Positions 1-10,450 of a stretch of 64,000 bases of DNA are shown here, one piece after another; position 1 is the first letter of the stretch, and each line of letters begins with the position of its first letter. Under the pieces are notes generated by a model that was not told the origin of the DNA, did not search any database, and was given only the letters and a program-made list of their open reading frames with translations. The DNA is from Pyropia haitanensis (Eukaryota; Rhodophyta; Bangiophyceae; Bangiales; Bangiaceae), in assembly GCA_008729055.1 (NCBI GenBank), contig SDUX01000002.1:6177485-6241484 (forward strand), read 5' to 3'. The translations under genes were made by a program, and so were the position numbers.

Positions 1-1323
1 GACTCTAGCCCGAGACCCAACGCTGATGCGCCATCGAAGCCGACGCGGTTTGCAGCATTCGATGGGGAAAACAAAGTTGTTGACGATGTCGGCGGCGACG
101 GCACGCTCCTCGCCGCCGCTACGCAGTCGTGTCCAACCCGTGGGCGTGCAGACCATTTCGGCGTGGCGTTGGTGCCCGAGTCCGTGCAACGGGGGAAGAC
201 CCCGTCAGAAGGTGCGTACGGGGCGACTTTATTGCACGCCGACGCACGCGCGCTGGAGGGGGACTTGCCACCACTCTGGGAGAAGAACCCCGACGTCATC
301 GTCTACCGCTTGTGAGTATCACTTGCCATGTCACCGACACCGATGCCCCTCGACTTGAGACGCTAGAACGCTCCAAGGATGCGCAACTCCGCGCTCCTCG
401 TCCAAGACGACGGCACGCACCGCGCGCAACGGGCGCGACATCCGCGCGGAAAAATTGTACGCACTGAAGGCTCCCAACCGTGCTATGCACGAGGAACGCT
501 CTACTGTGTGACCCAGTTTCCATACCAGGCAGTCTTGACAAACGGACGGGTCAGCACAGGATACCGGGGAGGTCTTTGCGCACCCCCCCCCGAGGGCGCC
601 CACGGACGTCCCCACCACCCCCGCCTCGCGGTCGCACCGCAGTGGCGGGGGTGTCGGCGGCGCCGGGGGAGGGGGGGGGTACCGCTGCTGCCGCTGCCAA
701 GGTGAGCGGCGGCGCCGCGCTTGCCCGCCGCCGCGGGGGAGCCGCGGCGGCTGCCGCCACACGGCACGCCCGTGCCGGCCGACGCGGCCGGCCGTGCGCA
801 CCGACGCGACGGCAGCAGCGCCGGCTGCCGCCGGCGTCGCGCCACGCGTGGACCCGTCGCGGCGCGGCAGCACCGCTGCCGCATGGCGGTGCGGTCATGG
901 GATCCCCAACGTACACACCGCGGCGGGCGCCCGCCGCGGCTCCCCTTGCGGTCCACGGCGGACCTCGTCAACCGTGCGGATGGACCGGGGCGGCGCACCC
1001 GACGCACACGCCTACGACGACTGCCGCACACGGGCGGCGCGCAGACCCCACCACCAGTCCCGCTGAGGAGGCCGACGTACGAGATCCCGCGGCCAGACCA
1101 GCCGGCTGCCGCTGGCGGCGGCGAGCCGCGTCTGGCGGCCGCCCGCCGCGCTGGCCGGCCGCCGCGCCGCGTCGGCAGCCCGTGCGGGTCCTTACACCCC
1201 AAGAGGCGGGTGGATGCCGCCGTCTCGGCGGCGGCTGGCCGCGCCAGCCGGCGGCGGCGGCGGCGGGCGCTGCCGCGGCGTGCCGCTGCGGCTGGCGGCC
1301 AGCCCGGCGGCGCCGGGCCGCGG
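1..1323. other. Upstream region without a supported gene
   Basis: Open frames are present on both strands, but none has a convincing start, domain or protein-like composition. From about 640 the DNA becomes extremely GC-rich with many short GC palindromes and leads into the TATA element at 1324. The long open frame that reads through this region into the gene at 1536 is a by-product of the lack of A+T-rich stop codons. I see no RNA gene or repeat here. Confidence 0.5.
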
Positions 1324-1330
1324 CTATAAG
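1324..1330 (+). promoter_or_regulatory. TATA box of the secreted Gly-rich protein gene
   Basis: CTATAAG stands in otherwise almost A+T-free DNA, 206 bases before the ATG at 1536. The identical heptamer occurs 201 bases before the Hsp20 ATG (at 36021), which makes a shared core promoter element plausible. Transcription would start near 1355, leaving a 5' leader of about 180 bases. This is a positional and motif argument only. Confidence 0.6.
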
Positions 1331-1535
1331 TGCGGGACCGGCCGGACGCTCGCGGCAGTCTGCAGCGGCAGGCCATCCACCCCGACCACCCCAACACACC
1401 GCCCAGTGCCCCCGCCATTGGCGGCCGACTCGGGGGGTACCCGAGCGCAGGGCGTCATCGCCTTCCTCACCTCCTGCTGGCCTCCCCTTGGACGTGGCCG
1501 CGCCCACACCCGCCCCCTCCCCCTCCCCCCCCGCC

Positions 1536-4500
1536 ATGCGCTGGGCGTGGGCCCTCCCCGCGGCGGCGGCCGCCGCGGCGGCGTCCGTCTTCCTCGCCGC
1601 CCCCGCCGCCGGCGCCCCCCCGCCGGTGCGGGTGGAGAGCCCCGCCGAGACCGACGGCGCCGCGTGGCGCGTCAGCGGCTACGCCGTCGGCCTGGGCGAC
1701 GCCGCCGTGGCGGCGGTCGCCGCGCGCGCCGCCGCGGCGGGCGCGCCCGTCGACGTCCACGCCGTCACGCTGCGCTTGCCACGGCGGGCCAACCTGACCG
1801 GCGTGCCCTTCCTCCGCCTCTACGCCCACCACTGCACGGCGGCGGACGCGAGCGGCAACGCGCTGCTGACGCTGGCCGGGGCGGCGGGGGTGTCGGACGC
1901 GACGGCGCCGCCACAGGCGCTCCGGGGCGTCGACGGGGTGACGCCGCCCGCGGCGGCGGCGGGCGCGCCCGGCGGCAATGTGACCATCTGGTGCGTGACG
2001 GTGGACCCGCGCCTGCACCTGACCGTCGACACGGCCGGCGGGGATGGCGCGGACGGTGCGCCGGGAGGGGCGGGCGGGGACGGCGTGGACGGCACCGCCT
2101 CGACGCCGGTGCGGTGCACGGAGCGGTACGGCCGGCTGCGGCGGCACTGCAACGTGCGCGACGCGCGGATGGGTGACCTGTCTTCGTCGGGCGGCGCGGG
2201 TGGCCGCGGCGGCGCGGGCGGCGCCGGCGGCGCGGCGGGCACGGTGACGGTCTTCACCACCCACAGCCGTTGGCTACAGCAGGGGCGGCGGGGGGTGATG
2301 GTCGCCGTCGTTGGTACCCGCGGCACGCCGGGTGCCGGCGGGGACGGCGGCCGCGGCGGCCCCGCGGGCACCCACTTTGACGAGTGGCAGGGCGAAGCCA
2401 CCTGCCCGTGCGAGTACGGTGCCGGCCGCGGCGGGCTGACCCGCCGCCCGCCCGTGTTTAAAGGGGCCGACGGCGCGCGTGGGGCGGACGGCGCCGAGGC
2501 GCGGGCGACGCCGCTCCTGCGGATGCCCCACGGTCGCTGGGCGTCGCCGCCGGGGGAGACCCCGTTTGCTCCGGTGTCGCAGCTGCGCCTGACGGTGCGG
2601 CTGCTCGAAGCGTACGTCACCGACGCGCTGGTCGCCGCCACGGGTGGCGGCGGCGGCGGCGGCGGCGGCGGCCGCGGCGGCGTGCCCGTCGCGGAGGTGC
2701 TGCGCAGCCTAACACGGACGGGGCCGCGGGCGCTCCTCGCCGCGCTCCCCCCCGCAGAGGCGGCGGTCGCGGCCAGCCGTGCGGCGGTCAGGGCCGGCCG
2801 ACTCGCCGCCGCCCGCGGCGGCCTGTACGGGGGTGGGCCGGCCGCGCGGCTGGCGCCGTCGGCCGCGGCGGCGGCGCTGCCCGCTGCGCTCGCCTACGCC
2901 ACCGAAACGGCGGCGGTGGTGGCGCGGCTGGACGGCGTGGCGAGCCTGGCGGGTGTGCTGACGCGAGCGGCGGGGGTGGCCATCCCCGCCGTCAACTGGG
3001 ACGGCCTCGCCGCGGACCTGTCCCGCCGGCGGTCCCGCCTCGTCCGTGGCGCCGACGCGCTCGAAGGGGACATGAAGGCCGCCCTGGGCGACGCGACCCA
3101 CCGGCTGGTCGCTGCGGAAGAGGAGAAGAAGCGCAAGGACGCGCTCGCGGCGGTGGACCTCGTCCTCGGCGTGCTCATTTCGGGGACGGGGGTGATTGGG
3201 GAGTCCAAGGTGTTTGGCTCGGTCGCCAAGTCCACCCGTGACCTGACGTCCAAGGCGGTCCGCGAGTTCTTCAAGGGCGTCGTCGAAGTCAAGCGCTTCA
3301 TCCTCCGCGTCCGCGAGCGGGACTGCACGTTTGACGGCATCCTCGGCATCCTCGAGCGGGGCATGTCCCTCGACACGTGGACGGGCTTCCCCGCCAATGC
3401 CGACTGGTCGGCCGACCTGTCGGCCGTCAATGGGAGCATCGTGACGGCGGTGCAAAAGGCGGCGCTCGACTCGCGCCACGCGGAGCTCACGTCGGAGCTG
3501 TCGTGCGTCTTTTTTGCCTACCGCTACCGGTCGCAGCCGCCCGTCGAGGCCGCGTTCAAGCGCTTTTTCATCGCCGCCGCTGCGCGCATGGACATCATCC
3601 AGCAGATCATGGACATTGACGTGGAGCGGCGGCGAATGGCCGCGGAGCGGGAGGGCGCCGCCAGGCAGCGGGCGGCGCTCGCCACCCTCCGCGCCGACGT
3701 GGCGGCGCAGATGTCGCTCGGCCGCGCCTCGGCCGCCCTGCGCGACCAGTACGAGGCGGCCCGGCTGGGCGCGCTGCGGGTGCTGTCGGGCCTGGCCGAC
3801 GCGTACCACCTCACGTCGCTGGCGGACTTTTCACCGACCGTGGCCGCCTATGGTGCTCGCCGGTTGCGTGCGAATGGCATCATGGGCGTCGCTGAGGACG
3901 CCGCCGCCCTCCGCCGCCTCCACGCCGGACTCGTTCAGGCGTACCACGTCAACACGCGCTGCCACGCGGGGGAGCTCCCCGCCCGGTCGCACGTATGGTG
4001 GGACCTGACGCCCGACGCGCGGCCCGCCTTGTTCAACACCTCCCTCCAGGCGGGGGTGCCCACGACATTTGTGCTGTCCATGGGCGACGTGGACTGTGCC
4101 GGCGGGGGGGGCACCGCCCCGCCCCCGCGAAGGGCCCCCCCGCCCGACCCGGCCCACTGCGCCCTGCGGCGGCAGACCAACGTGCGGGTGGTTCGCCTCG
4201 GGGTGGAGCTGCTCGTCGACCGCAACGGGAGCGCGCCGGCGGCGGCCGCGCCCGGCGGCCGCCCCCTGCCCGTGGTGCTCCACCAGATGGGCGTGCAGTC
4301 GTTCCGCGTCAACGCGTCGGCGGTGGCGGCGGTGGCCAGCCGCGGCATCCGCATGCCCCTCCCCGACGTGCCCGTTACCGCCGGCGGCGGCGGTGGCGGC
4401 GGAGCGCCCGCCACCCGGCAGGTGTGCCTCCGTCGAGGCGAGGCGCTGAGCGTGGAGCGGGTGCGCGCGTGCCCCTCCCCGTACGCAACGTACACGCTGG

Positions 4501-4616
4501 TGGTGGGGGAGGCCCGCGACGCTGCCGTCGCCAACGCCTACCTCGCGTCCGTGGCGGCCGTGCGCATCCACGCAGAGGTACGCTCTTGGACAGAGGGGTG
4601 CACGCACGCCGCCTAG
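1536..4616 (+). CDS. Large secreted Gly-rich/collagen-like protein with helical C-terminal half
   Basis: This is an open frame of 1026 codons starting at the first ATG after the TATA box. The N-terminus (MRWAWALP followed by an Ala-rich hydrophobic run ending near AAPAAG-APPP) is a clear signal peptide. Residues about 140-320 hold two G-x-x-G-x-x-G tracts (for example GADGAPGGAGGDGVDG) alternating with short beta-like stretches such as NVTIWCVTV, resembling collagen-like surface proteins. A Gly run lies near residue 370. The rest is largely alpha-helical and charged (around LVAAEEEKKRKDALAAV), then a Cys-containing C-terminal region. I do not recognise a catalytic domain. A role in the cell wall or extracellular matrix is inference. 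The true C-terminus is uncertain: a GTACGC donor-like site at 4580 may splice out the last 12 codons and join a coding-like stretch near 4870. Confidence 0.7.
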   Translation: MRWAWALPAAAAAAAASVFLAAPAAGAPPPVRVESPAETDGAAWRVSGYAVGLGDAAVAAVAARAAAAGAPVDVHAVTLRLPRRANLTGVPFLRLYAHHCTAADASGNALLTLAGAAGVSDATAPPQALRGVDGVTPPAAAAGAPGGNVTIWCVTVDPRLHLTVDTAGGDGADGAPGGAGGDGVDGTASTPVRCTERYGRLRRHCNVRDARMGDLSSSGGAGGRGGAGGAGGAAGTVTVFTTHSRWLQQGRRGVMVAVVGTRGTPGAGGDGGRGGPAGTHFDEWQGEATCPCEYGAGRGGLTRRPPVFKGADGARGADGAEARATPLLRMPHGRWASPPGETPFAPVSQLRLTVRLLEAYVTDALVAATGGGGGGGGGGRGGVPVAEVLRSLTRTGPRALLAALPPAEAAVAASRAAVRAGRLAAARGGLYGGGPAARLAPSAAAAALPAALAYATETAAVVARLDGVASLAGVLTRAAGVAIPAVNWDGLAADLSRRRSRLVRGADALEGDMKAALGDATHRLVAAEEEKKRKDALAAVDLVLGVLISGTGVIGESKVFGSVAKSTRDLTSKAVREFFKGVVEVKRFILRVRERDCTFDGILGILERGMSLDTWTGFPANADWSADLSAVNGSIVTAVQKAALDSRHAELTSELSCVFFAYRYRSQPPVEAAFKRFFIAAAARMDIIQQIMDIDVERRRMAAEREGAARQRAALATLRADVAAQMSLGRASAALRDQYEAARLGALRVLSGLADAYHLTSLADFSPTVAAYGARRLRANGIMGVAEDAAALRRLHAGLVQAYHVNTRCHAGELPARSHVWWDLTPDARPALFNTSLQAGVPTTFVLSMGDVDCAGGGGTAPPPRRAPPPDPAHCALRRQTNVRVVRLGVELLVDRNGSAPAAAAPGGRPLPVVLHQMGVQSFRVNASAVAAVASRGIRMPLPDVPVTAGGGGGGGAPATRQVCLRRGEALSVERVRACPSPYATYTLVVGEARDAAVANAYLASVAAVRIHAEVRSWTEGCTHAA

Positions 4617-5443
4617 CTAGCTGACCCATCCCCGTGTCCGTGGCCGCCGCCACCTCTTTCCTGTTTTTGTTTTGTTCTGTCCTTGTCTGTTGTTGTCTTG
4701 CGGAACTGTCCTATAGCCAGCCCCCTTGCTTCTCTCTTTTTCTGTGGTTGCAAGCGTGCGGACATTGCTATTCGTCCGGGCGAGTGTAAACCCCTGCTCT
4801 TGTTCTTGACCTCGCGCGACAAGAAGGACCCCGCCGGCCACCGCCGCCGCTGTCGCCCGCCGCCACCGACGTGGCCCGCCTCAGCCTGGACAGCTATGGC
4901 AGCGGCAACGGCGGCGGCCACGTCGTCAACGCTAGTGACGACGACGACTGGGAGCAGCGGCAACGGCGGCTTTGGGGGGAACCGTGCCACCGCCCCCCCC
5001 CCCCCCCCGAACTGGCCAGCACGCGCCGCCCGGCGCCGGGAGCCCCAAGCCGACGGCGTGGCCGCTCGCGCGTCGCCCCGCGTGGCGGCGACGCGGGCGA
5101 GAAACCAAAACACGCTGGCCACCACCAGTGCGGTTTCTTCTCGAGTTTTCAAAGCTCGAGTCGGCGCGTTCCATGTGTCTTGTCTGTTGTCGGTACTGCA
5201 GTTTGCTGAACTTTGGCCGATCCGGACAAGAATAACAGTGCAAGAACAACAGTGTAAACCAATCGTGTGCTGGTAGCTGTGGGCGAGCCAATAGTGTGCT
5301 GTAGGGGCCCGATCGCCTGAAGCTGATGATTGGCTGCGGTCTCTGCGCGCCTCGTCCCGATTGCCGATTGGTCAGGACACTGTTGTACTCTCGTCTGACC
5401 TCGCCTGAGTTTTCCTTCATCTCGGCTTGATCCCCTCTCAGAG
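4617..5443 (+). other. Possible intron and 3' exon of the preceding gene
   Basis: From about 4617 to 4800 the DNA is T-rich and looks like intron or 3' UTR. Around 4871-4990 the plus strand reads as ordinary, charged coding sequence (DSYGSGNGGGHVV, then NASDDDDWEQRQRRLWGEPC) before a C homopolymer at about 4987-5007 disrupts the frame. With a donor at 4580 (GAG|GTACGC) and an AG near 4868-4880 this could be the next exon of the secreted protein. No family match is visible; I give it only as an alternative gene model. Confidence 0.35.
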
Positions 5444-5540
5444 CATGTCTATCGGTGCGCCAAAAAGCCATTTTTTAGCTCCGAACATGTGTATCGGTGC
5501 GCCAAAAAGCTATATCCGTGCGCCTAAAAGCTAAATACCG
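5444..5540 (+). repeat. Degenerate direct repeats, possible solo transposon end
   Basis: A unit beginning CATGTCTATCGGTGCGCC and followed by AAAAAGC occurs at 5444 and again at 5484. A third, shorter version (CCGTGCGCCTAAAAGC) starts near 5513. The first copy, read as GAGCATGTCTATC followed by GCCAAAAAGCC, resembles the terminal sequence of the MITE at 7663, so it may be a relic end of a related element. I found no matching inverted end nearby. Confidence 0.4.
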
Positions 5541-6761
5541 TTTATACCGTCGTCACATGTGACCGTACGCGAACTGCGAACGGGCCTCAAGTGGCACACC
5601 CCGCATTGGAGGCAAGGAGTAACCAGCTTGGGAGCGCCCGCATACCCGCGGGCCTGACTCTATATTTAGACAGCGCGGTCGGCACGATAGCACGATGCTG
5701 ATTGGGTAAACACCGGCCGACAGCCTGGATAACGGTGTCCCCATTGATTGGTCGCACACATCCGACAGAGTGAAGCAGAAGAGCAACAGAGGGCAAACGT
5801 TTTTGCCACGGTAGACAAGCGTGTGCCCCGCGCCATGGACTCGGTGTACACCTCGGCCTTGCGCGGGGGCGGCCTCGCCAATGTGGTATGGTCCTACGCC
5901 ATGTGGACTGCATCGTGCAGCGTACGCATCACCCATGCGCCAGTCCCCACACGTCCACTCCCCTGACAGCCGCCCGGCGGCCAGCAGCGACGGGCGGGCC
6001 ACGCCTGCGAAACCGCCGCAATCCCGCCTCGGCCTGCGCCCCACAAGGCATGCCGCCGTCGCGCAGGGCCGAGTGTCAGGGCGACTCGGGCAGCCCCCCC
6101 TTGCTGTTCCTGCCCGCGGCAATGCCGGAATGGTTGGATAGGAAGAGGCCTGCCATTGGGGGATAGGGGCCCCGCACCCGCCCCACCCTACCTCGCGCTC
6201 CTTGCTGCTGTGGTAATGCAATCTGCCATCCCGCGGTCACGCATCGCCGATGCGTAGCGCCCGCCCCGCGCCTCTGCAGCAACACACTGCTGGCGGGCGA
6301 GCAGACTGCGGTGCTCCATCCGCTCGGCCCTCCCCAACGACCTGTCCTCGTCAACAGAACGCGAGGCAGCAGAGGGCGCTGGGGAGGGGCTCCCGCGGCC
6401 GGCGCGACGGTAGGGGGGGCGCGGCCGCTCTCGTCACCGGCTCGCTCGCGGTACTGGCGCGAGTGGCTGTGGGAGGAATGGACACGGCTGGTTGCCGCCG
6501 CCGCCGTGTGACTGTGGGAGAGTGGCCACCGGGATGGGAGGCAGACGGGCACATAAGAGTGGGGGACCGCACCCCCCTTGGTGCAGGATGGGCCTGCGCC
6601 TCATCCCCACACGACACGCAACGCATAGGCACTGGTCGCTGTTCTAGCACGCAGCGCTACTCTCGACCCCCCCCGCCCCCGCCCATCCTTTCTCTCGGCC
6701 CGCCCCAGGGGCAAAGCCTCCCGCTCCCAACGCCCTCCCCCTCCACCATCCGACGTGCATC
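5541..6761. other. Intergenic region upstream of the Cys-repeat gene
   Basis: The open frames here have mixed composition and no recognisable domain or start context. A weak TATA-like CATAAGAG lies near 6551, about 210 bases before the ATG at 6762, the same spacing as the clearer TATA boxes in this window. No other signal is seen. Confidence 0.4.
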
Positions 6762-7430
6762 ATGAACTTCCGCGTGCTCTTCCTGGCCGTGGCGGTTGGT
6801 GCCCTGGCGGTCGTCTCCGCTGTGAACGCCCGCAGCTGCTCCTACCACGACGCGTGCAACGGCAAGCCAATCGATACGGAGGAGGGGGACAAGTTCACCG
6901 ACAGCTGCGGCAACACCTACAAGGTCGGTCGCGACTGCAAGCTGTGGAGGGTGTGCAAGTACAAGGACGCGTGCAACGGCAAGCGCATCAAGACGGTCGA
7001 GGGCAAGATGTTCACCGACAGCTGCGACAAGACGTACAAGGTCGGTCAGGACTGCAAGGTGCGGCGGGTGTGCAAGTACAACGACGCGTGCAGCGGCAAG
7101 CGCATCACGACGGCCGTGGGCAAGATGTTCACCGACAGCTGCGACAAGACCTACAAGGTCGGTCGGGACTGCAAGCTGTGGCGGGTGTGCAAGTACAACG
7201 ACGCGTGCAACGGCAAGCGCATCACGACGGCCGTGGGCAAGACGTTCACCGACAGCTGCGACAAGACGTACAAGGTCGGTCGTGACTGCAAGCTGCGGCG
7301 GGTGTGCCACTACGATGACGCGTGCAACGGCAAGCCGATCGATCAGCTGGTGGGCACGTCCTTCCGGGACAGCTGCGGCAAGTGGTATTACGTCAAGGAC
7401 AACTGCAAGCTCCGCCGCATCCGCAAGTAA
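6762..7430 (+). CDS. Secreted basic protein of five 39-residue cysteine repeats
   Basis: The 222-residue protein starts with a signal peptide (MNFRVLFLAVAVGALAVVSA, cleavage likely near NA-RS). The rest is five near-identical repeats whose first cysteines fall at residues 26, 65, 104, 143 and 182. Each repeat has four Cys in the pattern C-x5-C-x16-C-x9-C, with conserved DAC-NGK, DSC and DCKL-RVC blocks and many Lys/Arg, giving 20 cysteines in all. The even count and signal peptide suggest disulfide-linked modules outside the cell. Repeats 3 and 4 are almost identical at DNA level, pointing to recent tandem duplication or homogenisation. I do not recognise the family; adhesive, wall-binding and antimicrobial roles are all open. 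It is a single exon with no low-complexity insertions, unlike its neighbours. Confidence 0.88.
   Translation: MNFRVLFLAVAVGALAVVSAVNARSCSYHDACNGKPIDTEEGDKFTDSCGNTYKVGRDCKLWRVCKYKDACNGKRIKTVEGKMFTDSCDKTYKVGQDCKVRRVCKYNDACSGKRITTAVGKMFTDSCDKTYKVGRDCKLWRVCKYNDACNGKRITTAVGKTFTDSCDKTYKVGRDCKLRRVCHYDDACNGKPIDQLVGTSFRDSCGKWYYVKDNCKLRRIRK
6837..7427 (+). repeat. In-frame tandem repeat, 117-bp period, five units
   Basis: Units start at 6837, 6954, 7071, 7188 and 7305, exactly 117 bases apart, and encode the 39-residue cysteine modules of the secreted protein. The last unit is more divergent and ends the gene. Most differences between units are isolated substitutions; no unit is frame-broken. Confidence 0.9.
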
Positions 7431-7662
7431 GCGGCACGTCTGAGGAGACGGCAGCGGCTAGAGGACACGCCACCTTGTGACCGCACCCAAAGTAGGAGGC
7501 GTGGTAGTTTTGTCGAGGGAGCCCCCGGCCTTGCTGCGGGAGCAGAGGGGTTGGGGGGAGGATGTCTATTGATTCCGCGTGGATAGCATTTTCAGATGAC
7601 CCCTCCAGCGCTCTCGCCACAGGGCCTCCCATGCGACTGCGTTGGTTTCGTCGCCTGCCTCA

Positions 7663-8149
7663 GAGCATCTCCACCAATGGAGCCAAAAGCCAACCCAAAC
7701 GAGACACGTGGCGCAACGTGGGCGACTGTGAATGGCCACTCCAACCGAGAAGCCAACGCCGCGCCCGTCACGTCTCAAGCAAAGCACCTAGTGGGGCGCC
7801 TGGAGAGAGCAGCCGATTTCACGCCGTACTAGCTAGCGTCCTGTGGGACTGTCTGCAAGCCACGGGTCACGCTTCCTATTGGCGCAGGTTGGTTTCGCGT
7901 TTGGCCAAAAGCCAAAACACCGCGCCAAAAAGGCTCGTTTGGCGCGGGGGTTGGCTCCGCTGCCGTTGAGAGCCAAAAACTCGAGAGCTCTTGAGGCGCA
8001 TTAAGGTGGTCTCCAGAGCGATTAAGAATTGTGATACAGTCTTAGTTTTGGACCGTCACACGGCCCACCAGTCAGAGCCAAAGCCAAACCGGTGAAACGG
8101 GTGCCACGTAGTTGGCTTTTGGCTTTTGGCTGCATTGGTGGAGATGCTC
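7663..8149. mobile_element. PIF/Harbinger-like MITE, 487 bp, with TCA target duplication
   Basis: The left end (from 7663) and the reverse complement of the right end (from 8149) both begin GAGCATCTCCACCAATG, differ at the next base, and continue AGCCAAAAGCC. This gives a terminal inverted repeat of about 30 bases. The same trinucleotide TCA flanks both sides (7660-7662 and 8150-8152). Inside are further AGCCAAAAGCCAA-type subrepeats and no coding capacity. Ends starting GAGCATCTCCA and 3-bp target duplications are typical of plant PIF/Harbinger MITEs. The usual duplication is TWA, so TCA is a variant. No transposase is visible in the window. Confidence 0.82.
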
Positions 8150-8639
8150 TCAAGTGGGTGCTCACGGGTGACCACGAGCCCGCCGGTCTCGCACCCCTCT
8201 CCCCGCGTGCGTGATCCCGACCGGGCGCCGGACTTGCCCGACGTCCCCCCTCAACTCTCGAGCTGCGCCGCGGCGTCGCCGAGCCGGCCGAGCCGCCGTC
8301 CGTCGGCGGCAGTCCGCTCCCCCCCCCCACGGCGGTGCGGACCCACCTGCGGGGACCCGCGCCGCCGCCTCCCTCACCGCCCCCCGTCACGGGCGCCCGT
8401 CCCGACCGGCGGGCGGTCACGTCGACTGCGGCGGCGGCGGCCGGCACCACCCCGCCCCCCTCCCCTGGTGGGGATGGTGCCCGCGCACCCGGCCGACCCG
8501 CCGGCGCTACTCCCGCCGGGCCGTCCCCCGCTGCCGTGCACCTGGACAGCACGGTGGTCCCGGTCCAAGGCGGTCCTTGCCCGCGCCACCCCCTCCCCCG
8601 CCGTCACCTTCCTTTCCGTCTTGCGGGTCTACGGCGTAG

Positions 8640-10322
8640 GACCGGGCCCGCGCTGGCACCTGTCGGGCCTTGCTCGTACGCCACGTTGCCAAGCGGTGGC
8701 GGGCCGCCCGCGGGTACGCCGTTCCCTACGGGGTGAACCTGACGGCCGTGGACGACGAGATCCTTGCCAAGGGGTTGGTAGGAGAGGCTGGGGGGGTCCC
8801 CCGCTGACGCGGCCGCCGTGATGTCCCTGTCCCGCCCCGCCTCGACGTAGTCCCCGCGGCGGTCTACCCGCGGGCCACGGCGCACACCCCAGGATGGGGG
8901 ACCTCATCGGGGGGGGGCTCCGTCGCAAGGGCGTGGCCTACGCGGAGGGGTTCCACCGCCTTTCCCGTCGACGCGTGCGCGGGGGGTGGGACGGGGGGGG
9001 GGACGGGGGCAGACGCGGACGCCGCCGCCGCCCCCTCCCCGCCGCCCCCCCCCCCGCGGGGCACCAGGGCGTTGGCGGTCCCGGGTCACCGTGCCGCCGC
9101 CCCCGCTGTCGCGGCGGGCGCGCGGGGCCATCGTCGCCGCCCGCGCTCCCGCCCCGTCCGCCGCCGGCGCGGTGGTGTGCGCCGTCGGCACCCGCTCCGC
9201 CGCGGCGGTGGTGCGCGGTGGTGGTGGGGGCGAGGCGGCTGCCGCCTCGCGGTGGGGTGCGCACTGGACGAGGCGCACCGCCCAGAGGTGCGACCGCTGC
9301 CGGCCCGGACGGGGGTGGGGGGCGGAGGGGGGGCCAGCCCCGCCCTGGCCATTGCCCGCGCCTCTACCCAGCTGCTCGAGGCAGCACGGGCGGCGGCCGA
9401 GGCGGGCACGACGGCGGCGGCGGCGGCGACGGCGGCGGCGGCGGCGGCAGCCGGGGTGGGTGGCGCGGGTGCCCCCCCCCCCCCCCCCTCCCGCCGTTCG
9501 GCTCTCCGTCAGCGCCCCCACCCAGCGGCTGCCGGAGCGGCTGCTCGCCGCCTGCTCTGCCGGGGGAGTCCCCCCTCCCCACCGGCGGCACCGGCACGGC
9601 CCCAACCGCCGCCGTGCGGGAGCGGGCCGCCCGCACCGGTCGTGGCGTGGCGGCCATCCCGCCGCACCCCCGCAGGCCGACCGGGACGGAGCTCCGCGGG
9701 GGGGTTCCGCGGCGGTGGTGCCGCGGCTGGCCCTCCCGCGGCTGGCACGCGCGTTTGCGGCCGCGTGTTTGAGTGGTGCCGCGCCGCGGTCGCCGCATGG
9801 GGCACTTTCCTGGTGGCGCTGGCCGCGGCGCTGCACGACGTGCGCCGGAGGGGTGGGGGGGGGGGGGGGGGGGGGGCGCCGCGGGCAGCGGCGGCGGTGG
9901 CGGCGACGCCGCCCGCGACCGGTCCGAGGCGGCGGTGCGGGCGGCGCTGGTGGCTGCCGCCGCCGCCACACGCGTGGCCGCCGCCCCCTCCTTGCGGCGG
10001 GGTGCTGATGCTGCGGACGGCGGTGGCGGCGACGGCGGCGGCGGCGGCGGCGGCGGAGCGCGTCCTCCTGGTGGGGGAGACGAGCGCCCGCGACGCGACG
10101 GCGGTGGGGGCGGCGGCGGCGGCGCGCGGCGTGGCCCTCCCGGCGGTGCATGCGCGCCGCGATACCGACGCGGCCGACGGTATCGGGGGGGGCGGGCCCG
10201 TCTGGGGGGATGCCCCCTCCTCGCGCGAGGCGGCGGCGGTGGCGGCGACGGCGGGGGGTGGGGAGGGCGGCGGCGGTGGTGGTGGCGATGGGTGGACGAC
10301 ACCACCGCCGTGGTGTCGGCGG

Positions 10323-10353
<31 letters not shown>

Positions 10354-10450
10354 GGTGGCGGCGACAGCGCCCTCCCCGGCATAGGCTTTGGCGCCTGTGT
10401 GCAGCGGCGGCGGCGGCAGGCGACAGTGGCGGGACCCGGCGGGGCCGATG
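8640..10450 (+). pseudogene. Decayed or frame-disrupted coding stretch, family unknown
   Basis: Short protein-like pieces occur in changing plus-strand frames: 8664-8804 (RALLVRHVAKRWRAARGYAV, followed by PYGVNLTAVDDEILAKGLV), about 8842-9000 (RLDVVPAAVYPRATAHTPGW), and 10000-10200 (ERVLLVGETSARDATAV). They are separated by C/G homopolymers and (GGC)n arrays, including a G run near 9855-9876. No single frame holds together and no domain is recognised. It may be a broken gene or a real one made unreadable by indels. Confidence 0.3.

Noticed and set aside
480..1535. Upstream extension of the secreted protein's frame to 480
   Set aside because: The frame is open only because the DNA lacks A+T-rich stop codons. 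The sequence is Arg/Pro/Ala noise, and the TATA box plus signal peptide place the start at 1536.
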